A DNA stretch of 64,000 bases from Leishmania mexicana MHOM/GT/2001/U1103. Its lineage: Eukaryota > Euglenozoa > Kinetoplastea > Trypanosomatida > Trypanosomatidae. Below the pieces are notes generated by a model, which saw nothing but the letters and a program-made list of their open reading frames with translations, was not told the origin of the DNA and searched no databases. Both the position numbers and the translations under genes were made by a program. The DNA is taken from assembly GCF_000234665.1 (NCBI RefSeq), contig NC_018324.1:2348444-2412443 (forward strand), given 5' to 3'. Positions 33,206 through 44,149 of this stretch are shown in pieces (position 1 is the stretch's first letter; the number at the start of each line of letters is the position of its first letter).

Positions 33206-34909
33206 TCACTCAGCCCTGTTGCCGCTGAGCGAGGAGCTCAGCTCCCTCTTGCCGCCCGCCGGGGTCGCCGGCCTCTTCTTGCCATCGCGCTTCTCGTCCC
33301 ACGGGTGCAGGAAGAAGACCTGGATGATGAAGCAGATCATGCCCAGGCAACCGAAGAAGATGAAGGCAACGGCCTGGCCCTTGTCCTGGTTGCCCGACGG
33401 GCCGCCAGAGATGTGCTCGGTCGCGATCGGGTAGCACACGTTGATGATCAGGTTGAAGATGAACTGGGCCACCTGCGTGAACGACGCACCGCGCGGGCGG
33501 AACGACAGCGGGAACATGTCCTGCGTCAGCACGAAGTAGCACGGGCCCACACACACCTCGAAGCCGAGAATGAACAGCAGGATGCCAGTGATGGCCACGC
33601 CGTTCTTCACCTCCGTCTTCTTGCTGACACCAGGGTACACGGGAATACCGCACATGAACAGGCACATGCTCGACGTGAAGAGCGAGCCGAAGAGGAACAG
33701 CTGGCGCATCGTGAACACGTACGAGAGCGGGATCGACGCAAGCGTCGTCACGAAGTTCCACAGCATCACAACGAAGTTGCCGACCAGCGGCGCCAGGCCA
33801 AGACTGCCCATGATCGCCGGCGCGTAGTTCATCACAGCGTTGATGCCAGTCAGCTGCAGCGTGCCAGCCATCACCGCACCCATCAGCAGGCGCGGGACCA
33901 TTTCGACGTAGCTGTACTCGTTCGGGTCCAGCTCGATCCCGCCCTCCTCATCGTCGCCGCCGAACTTCGCCCGAGATTCGCTCATCACAATCCCAAGCAG
34001 GATCGTCAGCAGGCTGAACAGGGTCGAGAACGCGCACAGGCCCTGCATGCGCGCCATCACCATCTGGTCCTTGTTGCGGTCAAAATACGTGCTCTGGCCA
34101 AGTGCAAGACCAACCGCCGCCGCAATGAAGATGCCCAGCGTCGTGAACACCTGGAACATCACACCAATCGTGCGCTTCCACTTCGGGTGCGCGTTCTGGT
34201 CAGTGTACACAGGACACGCAACACCGATCACGCCCACGAACAGGCCGATCACGAAGCGGCCGACAACCAGCACCCAAAACTCGTTCTCGGAGGCCGACAC
34301 ATGGCACATCACGGACGACACAACACCCACGAGACCAACGAGCAGAAACGAGAGCCTCGCGCCGATCGTCGACGCAAGCGGGCCAGCAAACACGGACCCG
34401 ATCAAGCAGCCGGCAATCATCGAGCCGGCGAAGATACCGCTTTCCGACGACGAGTAGCCCGACGGATTTTGGCACTCCTTCGCGCTGTAGGACCACCTGC
34501 ACCGCGAGTCTGCCTCGCACTGGGCAATCGCACCCGGCATTTCCGCAACACTCGAGTAGGTGTACGTTCTGCGGCACGTGATCTCGGGCCAGCCACAGTA
34601 GCTGGTGCCAGTCGCGTTCGCAAACCACTGGCAGTCGGCGTTCGGCGCCGTCGTGCAGCCTCTCTCGCTGCGGAAGTTCGCGCAGTTCGTGCTGTAGCCA
34701 AACAGCGTTGAGTACACGCCGACAAAGCCGATCGAGTAGCCGTTCAGACACCCACCAATGGCCTGCACCAACGTAACCCTGGCATTGCTCGCCGACAGGA
34801 ACGGCGGAGCGTCGTCCTCGTCCTCCATGACGTTCTTCGTTATGACGTCGTGAATGGGCTCCTTTTCGGACCTAGAGCTCCGCCCGTTCGCCTCCAACTT
34901 GTCGCTCAT
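33206..34909 (-). CDS. GT2: Hexose transporter of the GT array, middle member (GT2 by order)
   Basis: 567 residues from ATG at 34907-34909. Same twelve-helix sugar porter with Cys-rich first outer loop as its neighbours. Residues 1-8 (MSDKLEAN) equal GT3, residues 9-47 are unique (GRSSRSEKEPIHDVITKNVM), and from VQAIGG onward it is almost identical to GT1, including the C-terminus (ELSSSLSGNRAE). Differences from GT1 in the core are few, for example CYFVLTQD against CYYVLTQD and SAKECQ against SAEECQ. GT2 is the major surface hexose carrier of promastigotes in L. mexicana; naming here is by order. The sharp boundary between unique N-terminus and shared core suggests gene conversion across the array. 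Confidence 0.93.
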   Translation of the reverse strand: MSDKLEANGRSSRSEKEPIHDVITKNVMEDEDDAPPFLSASNARVTLVQAIGGCLNGYSIGFVGVYSTLFGYSTNCANFRSERGCTTAPNADCQWFANATGTSYCGWPEITCRRTYTYSSVAEMPGAIAQCEADSRCRWSYSAKECQNPSGYSSSESGIFAGSMIAGCLIGSVFAGPLASTIGARLSFLLVGLVGVVSSVMCHVSASENEFWVLVVGRFVIGLFVGVIGVACPVYTDQNAHPKWKRTIGVMFQVFTTLGIFIAAAVGLALGQSTYFDRNKDQMVMARMQGLCAFSTLFSLLTILLGIVMSESRAKFGGDDEEGGIELDPNEYSYVEMVPRLLMGAVMAGTLQLTGINAVMNYAPAIMGSLGLAPLVGNFVVMLWNFVTTLASIPLSYVFTMRQLFLFGSLFTSSMCLFMCGIPVYPGVSKKTEVKNGVAITGILLFILGFEVCVGPCYFVLTQDMFPLSFRPRGASFTQVAQFIFNLIINVCYPIATEHISGGPSGNQDKGQAVAFIFFGCLGMICFIIQVFFLHPWDEKRDGKKRPATPAGGKRELSSSLSGNRAE

Positions 34910-36131
34910 GGTTGCTGACAGTGCCCTCAGTGGGTTGGTTGCACGAAAGAAAGGATAGCGGTCAGCAGAAACAGCGTCGGCAGTGGGGTATCGGCAGCAA
35001 AGGGACGTGAGAGCTTGAAAAGTAGGTGTGTCGCTTTGCCTTGCTTGCGGAGAGATCTACAGTGCAGTGAAAGTGTTACTGCACACGTGTAGGGGTGGGG
35101 GACAGAGAACAGTGGAGGCACATGAGGGAGACAGAGGAAGGACGCGCGGGCGGAGTGAGCCAGCACACGCACAGGGATGCACAGGTGCACACAACGCTAC
35201 ACCGCAACATCTCCATCACGCCGTCCTAAACGGCAACGCGGAGACGGCGCCACGCCGGCTGGTCGGCGCAGCGCTCCGCGCACACTCACGCAAGAGGAGC
35301 AGTGGTGTGTGTCTGCTATTCACAGCTACTTCAAACACTCAGCCAAGTCCAGGAACAGTTAGCAAGAGAGGCGATGTGCCTTTCCGCGGCCCCGCACCCA
35401 TCCAGGTGGTGCGGTGACAGCGGCCGCTAAAGGAGAAAGAGAGCAAGACAGAAACGAGACAACAAAAGCGCTCCACTAGCTCTACTCACATGTGCAAAAG
35501 GAGACGAGGTCAGCGACACGCGCTGCGGTTCTTCAGAGGCACATCACGCTGGCCGTCCCGTCTTCGCTTGCGCGCGCCGTGAGGCTTGCGCAGCCCGCCG
35601 GAGAGGACGGCGAGAGGAGCGAGCAGAGAGAGGAGCATGCGTCCACATTTGCTTTTGGTCGAGTGAAACAGAGAAGCCTCTAACCATCTTCTCCGCTCAC
35701 ACTCTTTTCCCGCGCCGCGTCAGGGCACACCAGCGTCTGCGCGCAGACGAGACGGCCGTCTCCAACAGGCATCGCCCCCGTCCGCACGCGCCGCACCCCT
35801 GCGCACGCAATACAAATGAAAAAAAGAGAAGGTACCGCTTTTCATCTTTTGGATACTGCCGTCCCTTGCGCTTGCCGCGCGCCACACCGCCCGCTCATCC
35901 CGCGTCCCACGTCCTCCACACCACCAGCACCGGCAGCAGGCAACACAGCGCAGGAACCGTGCTCCCGCTCGCGCAAAAGACGAAGCCGTCTGAACAAGCG
36001 CGCCTGGGGGGAGGAGGAGAGGACCCGGGGGACAACACCCACAACACGAGTCGGACACTGTTCGACGAGCGCACGCGCAACACGCGCATGGCCGCACGCA
36101 GAGGGAAAACGAGGCACGTCACAATGAGACC
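34891..36131. repeat. Duplicated upstream region of hexose transporters, unit at GT2
   Basis: Near-identical partner of 31317-32556. Beyond 36131 the sequence departs for about 40 unique bases and then meets the 3' terminus of DIRE copy 2 at 36173. Confidence 0.9.
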
Positions 36132-36172
36132 TAAGAATACGTTTGAAAACATTGCATTCGTCCATTAGTCCT

Positions 36173-38900
36173 TCCACCGCGAGCCCGCACACAAAAATGT
36201 ACACGCATACACGACGACACTTCACCTGCCGCTGCTGCGCCACGGCTACATCCTCGGCGTGTAGGACGAGCTGCCCTGCTGCCGAATCGGGCCATGCGCC
36301 TCGCGGGCACTTCGTGTCCGTCCTCGTCCCTTTCTTTCGCGCACGTGCTGCGTGATCGGCGCCAGACGGACCCGGGTGCACGGCACGCCTTGACCCACGC
36401 GGGCCGCGTGCAGGGTCCGCCTCGAGGGTGGAGGCGGTGGGCGTCTGTCGTGCAGATAGCAGGGAGGTGGTGGTCCGGGCGCATGCCGGGTGAGCTCAGA
36501 GACCATGCACACCGTACCTCAATGGCATGCCTCGCCCTGAGGGGCCTCGAGCCGCGGCAGTCCGCAATGTGGACCAGACCTTGCCCTCCACACCGACGCC
36601 TGCACGACTCGAGGGTGCTCTCGTGACGCTGCCGGCATCTGTGCCACATCAGCCCACCTGGGCGGATGGAGGAGGTGCCGCACAGTGCCCACACCAGCGG
36701 GCCTCGGGGCTCGCTGCAGTCAGCGGCGTGTCCGCGTGGCTTGCCCGCATGCGCCGCGACAGGCGGGACGCCGCCGTGAGTCTGTGGCGGCAGGGGCATT
36801 CCACCCCCTCCTGAGTCCGCACGCCTCTGACAGGCGTGGCCGTGCCAAGCGAAAGGGGCCCGCGCAGAGACGTGTGCCAGCGCGCGAAGGGCTCATAGCG
36901 TGCCATCCGGAAGAGAGGCATAGGGGTGCAGCGATGGACAGCCAACGGCGGAGCCACATGCGGCGCGAGGGAGATGCGCGTGCGCAGGTCACTGCGTGCA
37001 GGAGCATGGCGTGAGAGGAAGTGTGCTCTGAGCCTCGAGCTGTCGGCAAGTCGCGCGTAGCACACCGGGCGCAACGCCGGGTCGGACGCTCTCATAGCAA
37101 ACAGCGGGTGGGGGTGGGGTGTGGAGGGCGGAGGTGCAACAGTTCTAGCGGCGTAGCGGGCAGCACGCTGCGCGCCATGTCGCCACCGCCGGCCGCCTGC
37201 CACTGCAGGGATACCAGGTGCGGAGAGGTGCCTCTGCGGGACGGGGCGAGGGTCGTCTCCTGTCGTCGTGGCGTCTGAGACCGGCGACCAGGTCCGTGCT
37301 GCATGCAGTTGGCGGCGGCTCCTCTGGCAGTGCCCATTCTGCCCGCCTGTCAGATCCGCCCTTGCGGTCCACCCCGCAAGGACGGAAGACAGAGTGAGGC
37401 GAGAGGCGCACCCGACGGGCCAGCGGTGCCAGCATGTGTGCTCGAATGTGTCGTCATATCCCACTCCCCACCCCCGCCGCGGTGAGGCCCCTGCTGAGCG
37501 CCATGAGAGAGGGTGAGTGCGTAGCAAACAACCACACATGCTCTTCCGTGCCTTGGTTTATCGGGCTGTCTCTGCGACAGGTCGAGTCCCAGCTCAGCGG
37601 CTGCGCACTCGGTGCGACAGCTGCAAGGGCGGCGGCCGCTCCGGATTTGCTGTTTGCCTGTGCCGCATCACCTGCCCACAGACGGGTAAGGGAGCCTGGC
37701 AAGACGGGAGACTCGCTTCGTGCACGCTGCTCACTACCCCTCGTCTGGTGAGCCCGCCCGCAGCCCGCCAGCAAGTGATACGGAGAGGTGCACGCGACTG
37801 CTGCGCGTGGGGGAGTTGTGTGCGTGCGGAGCTGTGAAGCGGTCGATGCCTGCGTGCCCGTATGAGCACCGTCGAAGGGCCGCGGCAGGACCGTGATCCA
37901 GCGTGTACGCGTCCCGCGCCAAGTGCGCGAGGTGGCCTTCTTGTGTGAGTGCGGGGAGATGCAGGCGGGTGCGGCGCAGCAGCACGGTGGGGTCGGGGTC
38001 GGGGGGCAGTAGACGGGCCTCTTCGAGCAGGGCCCTGCTGCCTGCGTATTTGGGGGGTACCCGCGGTGACAGCGTCTGCGTTGGTGTGGCGGCGCTCAAG
38101 GGCCCTCCCGCAGTTTGTTGCGGGCACTGTCCCACCACGCGGTGGCACCGTGCCGTAGCTCTGATTCGTCCAGTGCCGTGTAGAGAGTGCGGAGAAGATT
38201 CTGTGGTGGACCACACTCGCGCGAGCGCACTGCCCTACGCCTGGCAAGTTGGGCCACGGCTGTTTTGAGAGCTTGTGCAGCGTGTCGGTCCACGCCGCGC
38301 AGCGGTGGAAGGCCCACGCCTCCGCGGCGAGGGTGGCGATCCTCCTCCAAGGGCGTGCGTGCAGGAAAGAGTTTCAGCTGGTTGGGGTGCTGCGCACCGA
38401 AGCGCGTGCAGTTGGTTTCGGGGAGGGGGGCACTCAGCACCATGAGGTGCTCCAGTGTTCAGTGCTCCACCCTGCCAGGGGCGGGTCGCGGTGTGGCTCG
38501 TATGACCGTCCTGGCTGCGGAGGGTGTGAGGAGCGCGAGGTCATCAGCAACGGAGGCGTGGTGCCGTCCGGCTGTCTTGCTGAGCTCCACCTGCAGCGGG
38601 GCGACTACAATGACGAAGGGAAGAGGCCCGGGGACAGGCCCTTGTGCGACTCCGCGTGTAAAGCGGTCCATCTTCGATGCCCTCCCCCCACACCCCCCCA
38701 GTAGAGGGCAGCGCAGACGTGATAATCGTCTGAGAAAGCCGTGGTCCGGCGAGTATGGCGCGGGCCTGCGTCGGGCTTCCTCAGCGCCGTGATGCGAGCA
38801 CCGCGATCGACCGAGTCACACGCGCGGATGCAGCTCGCAAGCACTGCTCCTCTCCTGGTACCCCGACTGGCGCTGCACTACGTTGTGGAGGAGCATGTCC
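36173..38900 (-). mobile_element. DIRE copy 2: ingi/L1Tc-related degenerate retroelement, cut by the assembly gap
   Basis: At least 2728 bases in minus orientation; the 5' part is lost in the N run. The broken frames read, in order, a reverse transcriptase (GVAQGPVPGPLPFVIVV, then VADDLALLT where the family has F/YADD), the conserved stretch after it (NCTRFGAQHPNQLKLF, AVAQLARRRAVRSRECGP, ELRHGATAWW, ALLEEARLLPP), a region that would hold RNase H, and a C-terminal C2H2-type zinc finger (CPCRHRLTAASRLSRRMRASH). Stops and frameshifts occur throughout. It sits between GT2 and GT1, and its 3' terminus is the same as in copies 1 and 3. Compared with copy 3 it shows one net 1-base indel over 2.73 kb and only a few substitutions. 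The domain order is that of the ingi/L1Tc clade. Confidence 0.85.
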
Positions 38901-39000
38901 NNNNNNNNNNNNNNNNNNNNNNNNNNNNNNNNNNNNNNNNNNNNNNNNNNNNNNNNNNNNNNNNNNNNNNNNNNNNNNNNNNNNNNNNNNNNNNNNNNNN
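38901..39000. other. Assembly gap of 100 N
   Basis: Exactly 100 N, a usual placeholder for a gap of unknown size. The left edge lies inside the reverse transcriptase of DIRE copy 2, and the right edge within the repeated transporter 3' flank. Two repeats meeting here would explain why assembly failed. Confidence 0.98.
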
Positions 39001-39185
39001 CTCCTCAAAACAACGCAAATGAGAAGTGCGTTGGCGCGGCGCGGGGCGCCCCGAAAGCGCGATCAAAGTCAGCGGAGTCGAAGCCGTCGCCGCACGCACA
39101 CGCACGTCTAGTCACGGACACAAGACCCTGGATGGAGGCGAGAAAATAAGGCGAGAAGACCAGTGCAGCGTCTTCCTAATTCTGC
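39001..39185. repeat. Shared 3' flank of GT1 (same as 33021-33205)
   Basis: Partner of the GT2 3' flank at an offset of 5980. Its distal part is lost in the gap. Confidence 0.9.
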
Positions 39186-41147
39186 TCACTCAGCCCTGTT
39201 GCCGCTGAGCGAGGAGCTCAGCTCCCTCTTGCCGCCCGCCGGGGTCGCCGGCCTCTTCTTGCCATCGCGCTTCTCGTCCCACGGGTGCAGGAAGAAGACC
39301 TGGATGATGAAGCAGATCATGCCCAGGCAACCGAAGAAGATGAAGGCAACGGCCTGGCCCTTGTCCTGGTTGCCCGACGGGCCGCCAGAGATGTGCTCGG
39401 TCGCGATCGGGTAGCACACGTTGATGATCAGGTTGAAGATGAACTGGGCCACCTGCGTGAACGACGCACCGCGCGGGCGGAACGACAGCGGGAACATGTC
39501 CTGCGTCAGCACGTAGTAGCACGGGCCCACACACACCTCGAAGCCGAGAATGAACAGCAGGATGCCAGTGATGGCCACGCCGTTCTTCACCTCCGTCTTC
39601 TTGCTGACACCAGGGTACACGGGAATACCGCACATGAACAGGCACATGCTCGACGTGAAGAGCGAGCCGAAGAGGAACAGCTGGCGCATCGTGAACACGT
39701 ACGAGAGCGGGATCGACGCAAGCGTCGTCACGAAGTTCCACAGCATCACAACGAAGTTGCCGACCAGCGGCGCCAGGCCAAGACTGCCCATGATCGCCGG
39801 CGCGTAGTTCATCACAGCGTTGATGCCAGTCAGCTGCAGCGTGCCAGCCATCACCGCACCCATCAGCAGGCGCGGGACCATTTCGACGTAGCTGTACTCG
39901 TTCGGGTCCAGCTCGATCCCGCCCTCCTCATCGTCGCCGCCGAACTTCGCCCGAGATTCGCTCATCACAATCCCAAGCAGGATCGTCAGCAGGCTGAACA
40001 GGGTCGAGAACGCGCACAGGCCCTGCATGCGCGCCATCACCATCTGGTCCTTGTTGCGGTCAAAATACGTGCTCTGGCCAAGTGCAAGACCAACCGCCGC
40101 CGCAATGAAGATGCCCAGCGTCGTGAACACCTGGAACATCACACCAATCGTGCGCTTCCACTTCGGGTGCGCGTTCTGGTCAGTGTACACAGGACACGCA
40201 ACACCGATCACGCCCACGAACAGGCCGATCACGAAGCGGCCGACAACCAGCACCCAAAACTCGTTCTCGGAGGCCGACACATGGCACATCACGGACGACA
40301 CAACACCCACGAGACCAACGAGCAGAAACGAGAGCCTCGCGCCGATCGTCGACGCAAGCGGGCCAGCAAACACGGACCCGATCAAGCAGCCGGCAATCAT
40401 CGAGCCGGCGAAGATACCGCTTTCCGACGACGAGTAGCCCGACGGATTCTGGCACTCCTCCGCGCTGTAGGACCACCTGCACCGCGAGTCTGCCTCGCAC
40501 TGGGCAATCGCACCCGGCATTTCCGCAACACTCGAGTAGGTGTACGTTCTGCGGCACGTGATCTCGGGCCAGCCACAGTAGCTGGTGCCAGTCGCGTTCG
40601 CAAACCACTGGCAGTCGGCGTTCGGCGCCGTCGTGCAGCCTCTCTCGCTGCGGAAGTTCGCGCAGTTCGTGCTGTAGCCAAACAGCGTTGAGTACACGCC
40701 GACAAAGCCGATCGAGTAGCCGTTCAGACACCCACCAATGGCCTGCACCATGATCATACGGAAGTTCGAAATGGAGAAGAAGGAGGGCGATAGCTCCTTA
40801 TTTGGGGATATAGACTCCTCGACAAACTCGTCAATGCCATCCGCGATGGGAGGCTTCATTGGGTTCGGGACTTTCTCAGATATATATTTTGACTCCTGAA
40901 GTGGAAGAGGGGTAAGATGTCGTTTTGATGGTTGAAAGGACGAAGCGGCATGGCTAGTATGAGGCAGCTTCACTTTTTTGGGTTTCAGCGGCTGAGGAAT
41001 CTGAGGCGGTGGCAGCATAGGCTGATCGCCTCGGGAGGCATGCAGAAACACGTTTCGCAGCTCCGCCTCCTCCGTATTTAGCTGTGTTGCTGGTACTTTG
41101 TGAGCGAGCCTGGCCGAAGCCGGATGCTTTGTGGAAGAGTTGCTCAT
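39186..41147 (-). CDS. GT1: Flagellar hexose transporter GT1
   Basis: 653 residues from ATG at 41145-41147. The core from VQAIGG (residue 134 on) is the same sugar porter as GT2, with twelve membrane helices, the Cys-rich loop and TGINAVMNYAP. The first 133 residues are a unique hydrophilic cytoplasmic extension with a basic patch (PKKVK) and, at residues 95-97, Asn-Pro-Met. The NPM triplet at this very position is the known flagellar-targeting determinant of L. mexicana GT1, so location in the flagellar membrane is well supported. GT1 has been proposed to act as a glucose sensor more than as a bulk carrier. Its upstream DNA differs from that of GT2 and GT3, so its mRNA processing is separate. 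It is the first transporter transcribed. Confidence 0.95.
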   Translation of the reverse strand: MSNSSTKHPASARLAHKVPATQLNTEEAELRNVFLHASRGDQPMLPPPQIPQPLKPKKVKLPHTSHAASSFQPSKRHLTPLPLQESKYISEKVPNPMKPPIADGIDEFVEESISPNKELSPSFFSISNFRMIMVQAIGGCLNGYSIGFVGVYSTLFGYSTNCANFRSERGCTTAPNADCQWFANATGTSYCGWPEITCRRTYTYSSVAEMPGAIAQCEADSRCRWSYSAEECQNPSGYSSSESGIFAGSMIAGCLIGSVFAGPLASTIGARLSFLLVGLVGVVSSVMCHVSASENEFWVLVVGRFVIGLFVGVIGVACPVYTDQNAHPKWKRTIGVMFQVFTTLGIFIAAAVGLALGQSTYFDRNKDQMVMARMQGLCAFSTLFSLLTILLGIVMSESRAKFGGDDEEGGIELDPNEYSYVEMVPRLLMGAVMAGTLQLTGINAVMNYAPAIMGSLGLAPLVGNFVVMLWNFVTTLASIPLSYVFTMRQLFLFGSLFTSSMCLFMCGIPVYPGVSKKTEVKNGVAITGILLFILGFEVCVGPCYYVLTQDMFPLSFRPRGASFTQVAQFIFNLIINVCYPIATEHISGGPSGNQDKGQAVAFIFFGCLGMICFIIQVFFLHPWDEKRDGKKRPATPAGGKRELSSSLSGNRAE

Positions 41148-42250
41148 GGTGCTGGAGTATCCGAGAGTGGGTGTGCGTTGTGTTTCACGTTTTGGAGGTT
41201 GTGCCGTTCCCGTGTCAAAGAAAAAACGGTGCTTTTTTCTGGTTTAAAAGCGTGCGTTGTTTACTGTTGTTTATGTTTCGTGCCGTCTCTATGCGCTCGT
41301 GTTTTTTCGCGGGGATGAGGTGCGGCTCAGCTGGGGTTTGGTGGGCGCGTCCGTTGGGAAAGAGACCGCCCTGTCCGCCTTTGTTTTGCTGTTGTTTTGC
41401 TTGTCTGTTATGTGGGGGATGGGGAGGCGGCGAAGTCCAGGACGACACAGAGAGTGTTGGCCACGCAGTGATCGTGTTTCCAGAGAAGGTGAGCGAGAAA
41501 GGAGGCCAGGAAGTCCAGAACGCGAAAGGCGGCGAATATGGCAAATGAAAACCCGTGTCCTAAGAGCACGCGAATGGTGCGCATGGCATGCTCCGGAGAG
41601 AGGACAGAGACACACCAGCGAGCCTCCTTAACTAGGACAGTAGCCTAAGCTGTCGAGTTATGGAGGGGAAGGGCGCTGCTTCTGTTTGCTTTCTGGTTCT
41701 TTTCCATCGGGATCCTTGGATGGAATGGCGAAAGTGTATGGGTGGGGGCTTGCACCGCGCTGCCAACCCAGTTCGCCGTGCGCGATAACCACGTTAAAGT
41801 GCTGGGCGGGGGGTGACAGAGAGGCTCTGAAGATGCTATCAAAACACGCGAACAAAACAAGGGGTAAAAAGAATCATCGGGTTTTTTTATGTGGCTCATT
41901 CTTGAGTCGATCTGGAGCACCACGTGCGTGTCTAACAGTCAGGGGGAGGAGGGGGGGGGCACGCTCACGCGTGGCTCTGAGTCCGTTGACGGCGAATACG
42001 AAATGGAGGTGAAAGCGCCGCGGAGCTCCCGAAAGGTTCGCTGGCATAAATGAAAACGGCAGAGCAAAGCGGTGAGCAGACTCCGGCGCACCGTGCACTC
42101 CAAAAGGAAAATCCTCCTCCTCCTCCTGCGGGCCGGCGGGCAGTCCTTGCTTTGTTTGGCGGTGTAATGGGACTCACTGGCTTCCCGTGCATTCCTTCCA
42201 CCCACATCCTTTTTTTCGATCAGCCCTCTCCCATTCCGGTATATGAACCA
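41148..42250. other. Intergenic region between GT1 and HMT
   Basis: GT1 5' UTR and HMT 3' UTR. A T-rich tract in transcribed orientation near 41215-41228 may serve GT1 splicing, but the AG choice is unclear. No further gene. Confidence 0.45.
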
Positions 42251-43213
42251 CTACACCACGAAATCGGCGCTGCCGAGAGCTGCCGCTGCACCGGCAATGT
42301 CCGATGGCCCGGTGCGGCAGCAACCGCCAATAAGCCGAGCACCGTGAGAAGCCCACTCCGGCGCGAAAGCTGCCAAGCTCATAGTAGTGCCATCGCTCAT
42401 TGCTATGGGGTGCCACGTTCTAGTGACTGTGTCGTAGGACTCACCCGAATTCGTGTACACGACGAGCGGCATTGTGGTGAGGGTGTGCAGATGGGCCAGC
42501 ACGGCAGAGGCTTCGCCCATAGAGATGCAGTTGACCCCCACTGCCACAACCTGAGGGGCCTTCTCGAGGAAAGAAATGATATCAGCCCATTTGGTGCCGT
42601 CGCTGATCGCCTCCACAGGTGAGATTCGAGATGTCGTGAAGGAGACCCACGCCCGGCAGTGTGGATGCTCCTCCTGCAGCAGCGCCACAATCGCACGCAC
42701 CTCCGCGGCAGAGGGCTGGGTTTCGATGGCGAGCACGTCTGCACCGGCGCGGAGTAGTGCTGCAATGCGCAAGCGATGGAATTCCTTAAACTCCTCCGCA
42801 CTGCGTACGTAGTCGCCGCGGTATTCAGAACCGTCGGAGAGGTAGGCACCATACGGGCCGACGGAGCCGGCTACGAAAACTGGTGCAGCCTGTGGTTTCT
42901 CCTTCAGGTGCCGCTCCCGCACGGTTTGCGCAATGCGCACCGACTCTTCAATGGCCGCTACAGCAGCATCCTCAGTGAGCCCGCGGTGTTCCATAAGGCT
43001 CTGTGGTGTGATCTGGTAGCTAGCTGTGATGATGCATCGGGCGCCAGCCCGCAGGTATTCCAGCGCCACGTCCTGGATCTGCTGCGGTGATTCCAGCAGG
43101 GCTTTGCCGGACCAGAGAGGATCGAGAAGATCGCAGCCACGCGTCTCCAGTTCCGTCGCCAGACCACCATCCAGCACGACGACGTGATTGGGATCTGCCA
43201 AGTAGGTCTCCAT
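42251..43213 (-). CDS. Homocysteine S-methyltransferase
   Basis: 320 residues from ATG at 43211-43213, normal for the short (MmuM/Mht1-like) family. It moves a methyl group, from S-methylmethionine or S-adenosylmethionine in relatives, to homocysteine to make methionine in the cytosol. DGGLATELETRG near 15-26 is the family's N-terminal signature. The three zinc/thiol ligands are present: Cys229 in GVNC, and Cys298-Cys299 in IGGCCRTGP. ITASYQ (62-67) and AIETQPS near 162-168 also fit the barrel. The long B12-dependent MetH domains are absent. Lying between the glucose transporters and TOR1 matches the chromosome 36 gene order I remember. Whether methyl donor use favours S-methylmethionine cannot be read from the sequence. 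Confidence 0.93.
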   Translation of the reverse strand: METYLADPNHVVVLDGGLATELETRGCDLLDPLWSGKALLESPQQIQDVALEYLRAGARCIITASYQITPQSLMEHRGLTEDAAVAAIEESVRIAQTVRERHLKEKPQAAPVFVAGSVGPYGAYLSDGSEYRGDYVRSAEEFKEFHRLRIAALLRAGADVLAIETQPSAAEVRAIVALLQEEHPHCRAWVSFTTSRISPVEAISDGTKWADIISFLEKAPQVVAVGVNCISMGEASAVLAHLHTLTTMPLVVYTNSGESYDTVTRTWHPIAMSDGTTMSLAAFAPEWASHGARLIGGCCRTGPSDIAGAAAALGSADFVV

Positions 43214-44149
43214 GTCACCTACTTTCCAGTTCGCCGGGAGTCCTCAACACGGAAAATGGTGATTCTCCACGTGAGTGAAGTGCATGTGTGCGTGCGCGTG
43301 CCGCAAGAGTTCCATATACGACGGTGGAGACAGAGTTGCAGCCAATCCGCGTTGGATGCGGAGGACGAGAAACGAAGAGGGAAGAGCATTGCATAAAGAG
43401 CGTACCGAAGCAGAGACAAGGAAGGCAACGCGAAGAGGAGAGATGGAGGCAGAGGGGGAGAGAGAGGTAAGGATGGCACAATGCATCCAACTGCGACCGC
43501 CATCAGCACGTTGGAGGACGGGGAGAAGGAGGGGTCACGGGCAAAAACGGCAAAAAAAGGACGCTTGTTGCCCCCGCGCTCTTTGCTCCGTCTTTCACTT
43601 TCAAAAATAGCCGCTGATGCACCCTCAGCAAACCGAGGTGTGACCTTATGCAGCTGCTGGTCGCCTCGACGTCGCTCACTGCGCGTCTCAGCAGGTAAGG
43701 CAGCGAAAGCCTACGGTAGGCGGCGAACAAGCACCTGCTACGGCAGTCGCCCTTTTCTTCTTCTCTCTGCTCCAGTATACCCTTAGGGCCGCCCTGATGA
43801 GCCAAGGACGCTGTGAAAGGGTGCTCGTGCACGCTCACGCAGACACTATGCCAAAGTACGCGTGGTCGCCACCGCCTCTGCTGAAGCAGACGTCTCCTTT
43901 CTATCTTCCCGTACTTAAGTGTGTCTTCTCCTTTCGAAGCCGTCGCGGAGGCGTGCGGGATTGCCATACATACATGCACACATACACAGGTGTATGTGTG
44001 TATTTGTATATGTACAAGGAGAGCTCACCGATACGCACGCACACACCACTTCCCTGGCATCCCTCCATCGTCTGTGTCCCGCCGCCACTGCCTTTCCCGC
44101 GTCCCCTTCCAGTGGTGTAATTCAGCGCGCACACGCGCGTTGGTAGACC
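43214..44149. other. Intergenic region between HMT and TOR1
   Basis: HMT 5' UTR and TOR1 3' UTR. A CA/TG-rich and AT patch at 43968-44015 is noted. No supported gene. Confidence 0.45.

Noticed and set aside
33305..34711. 468-codon plus-strand frame opposite GT2 (and its twin opposite GT1 at 39285-40691)
   Set aside because: A mirror of the G+C-biased third codon positions of the transporter; Arg/His/Glu-rich, with no family features, on the non-transcribed strand.
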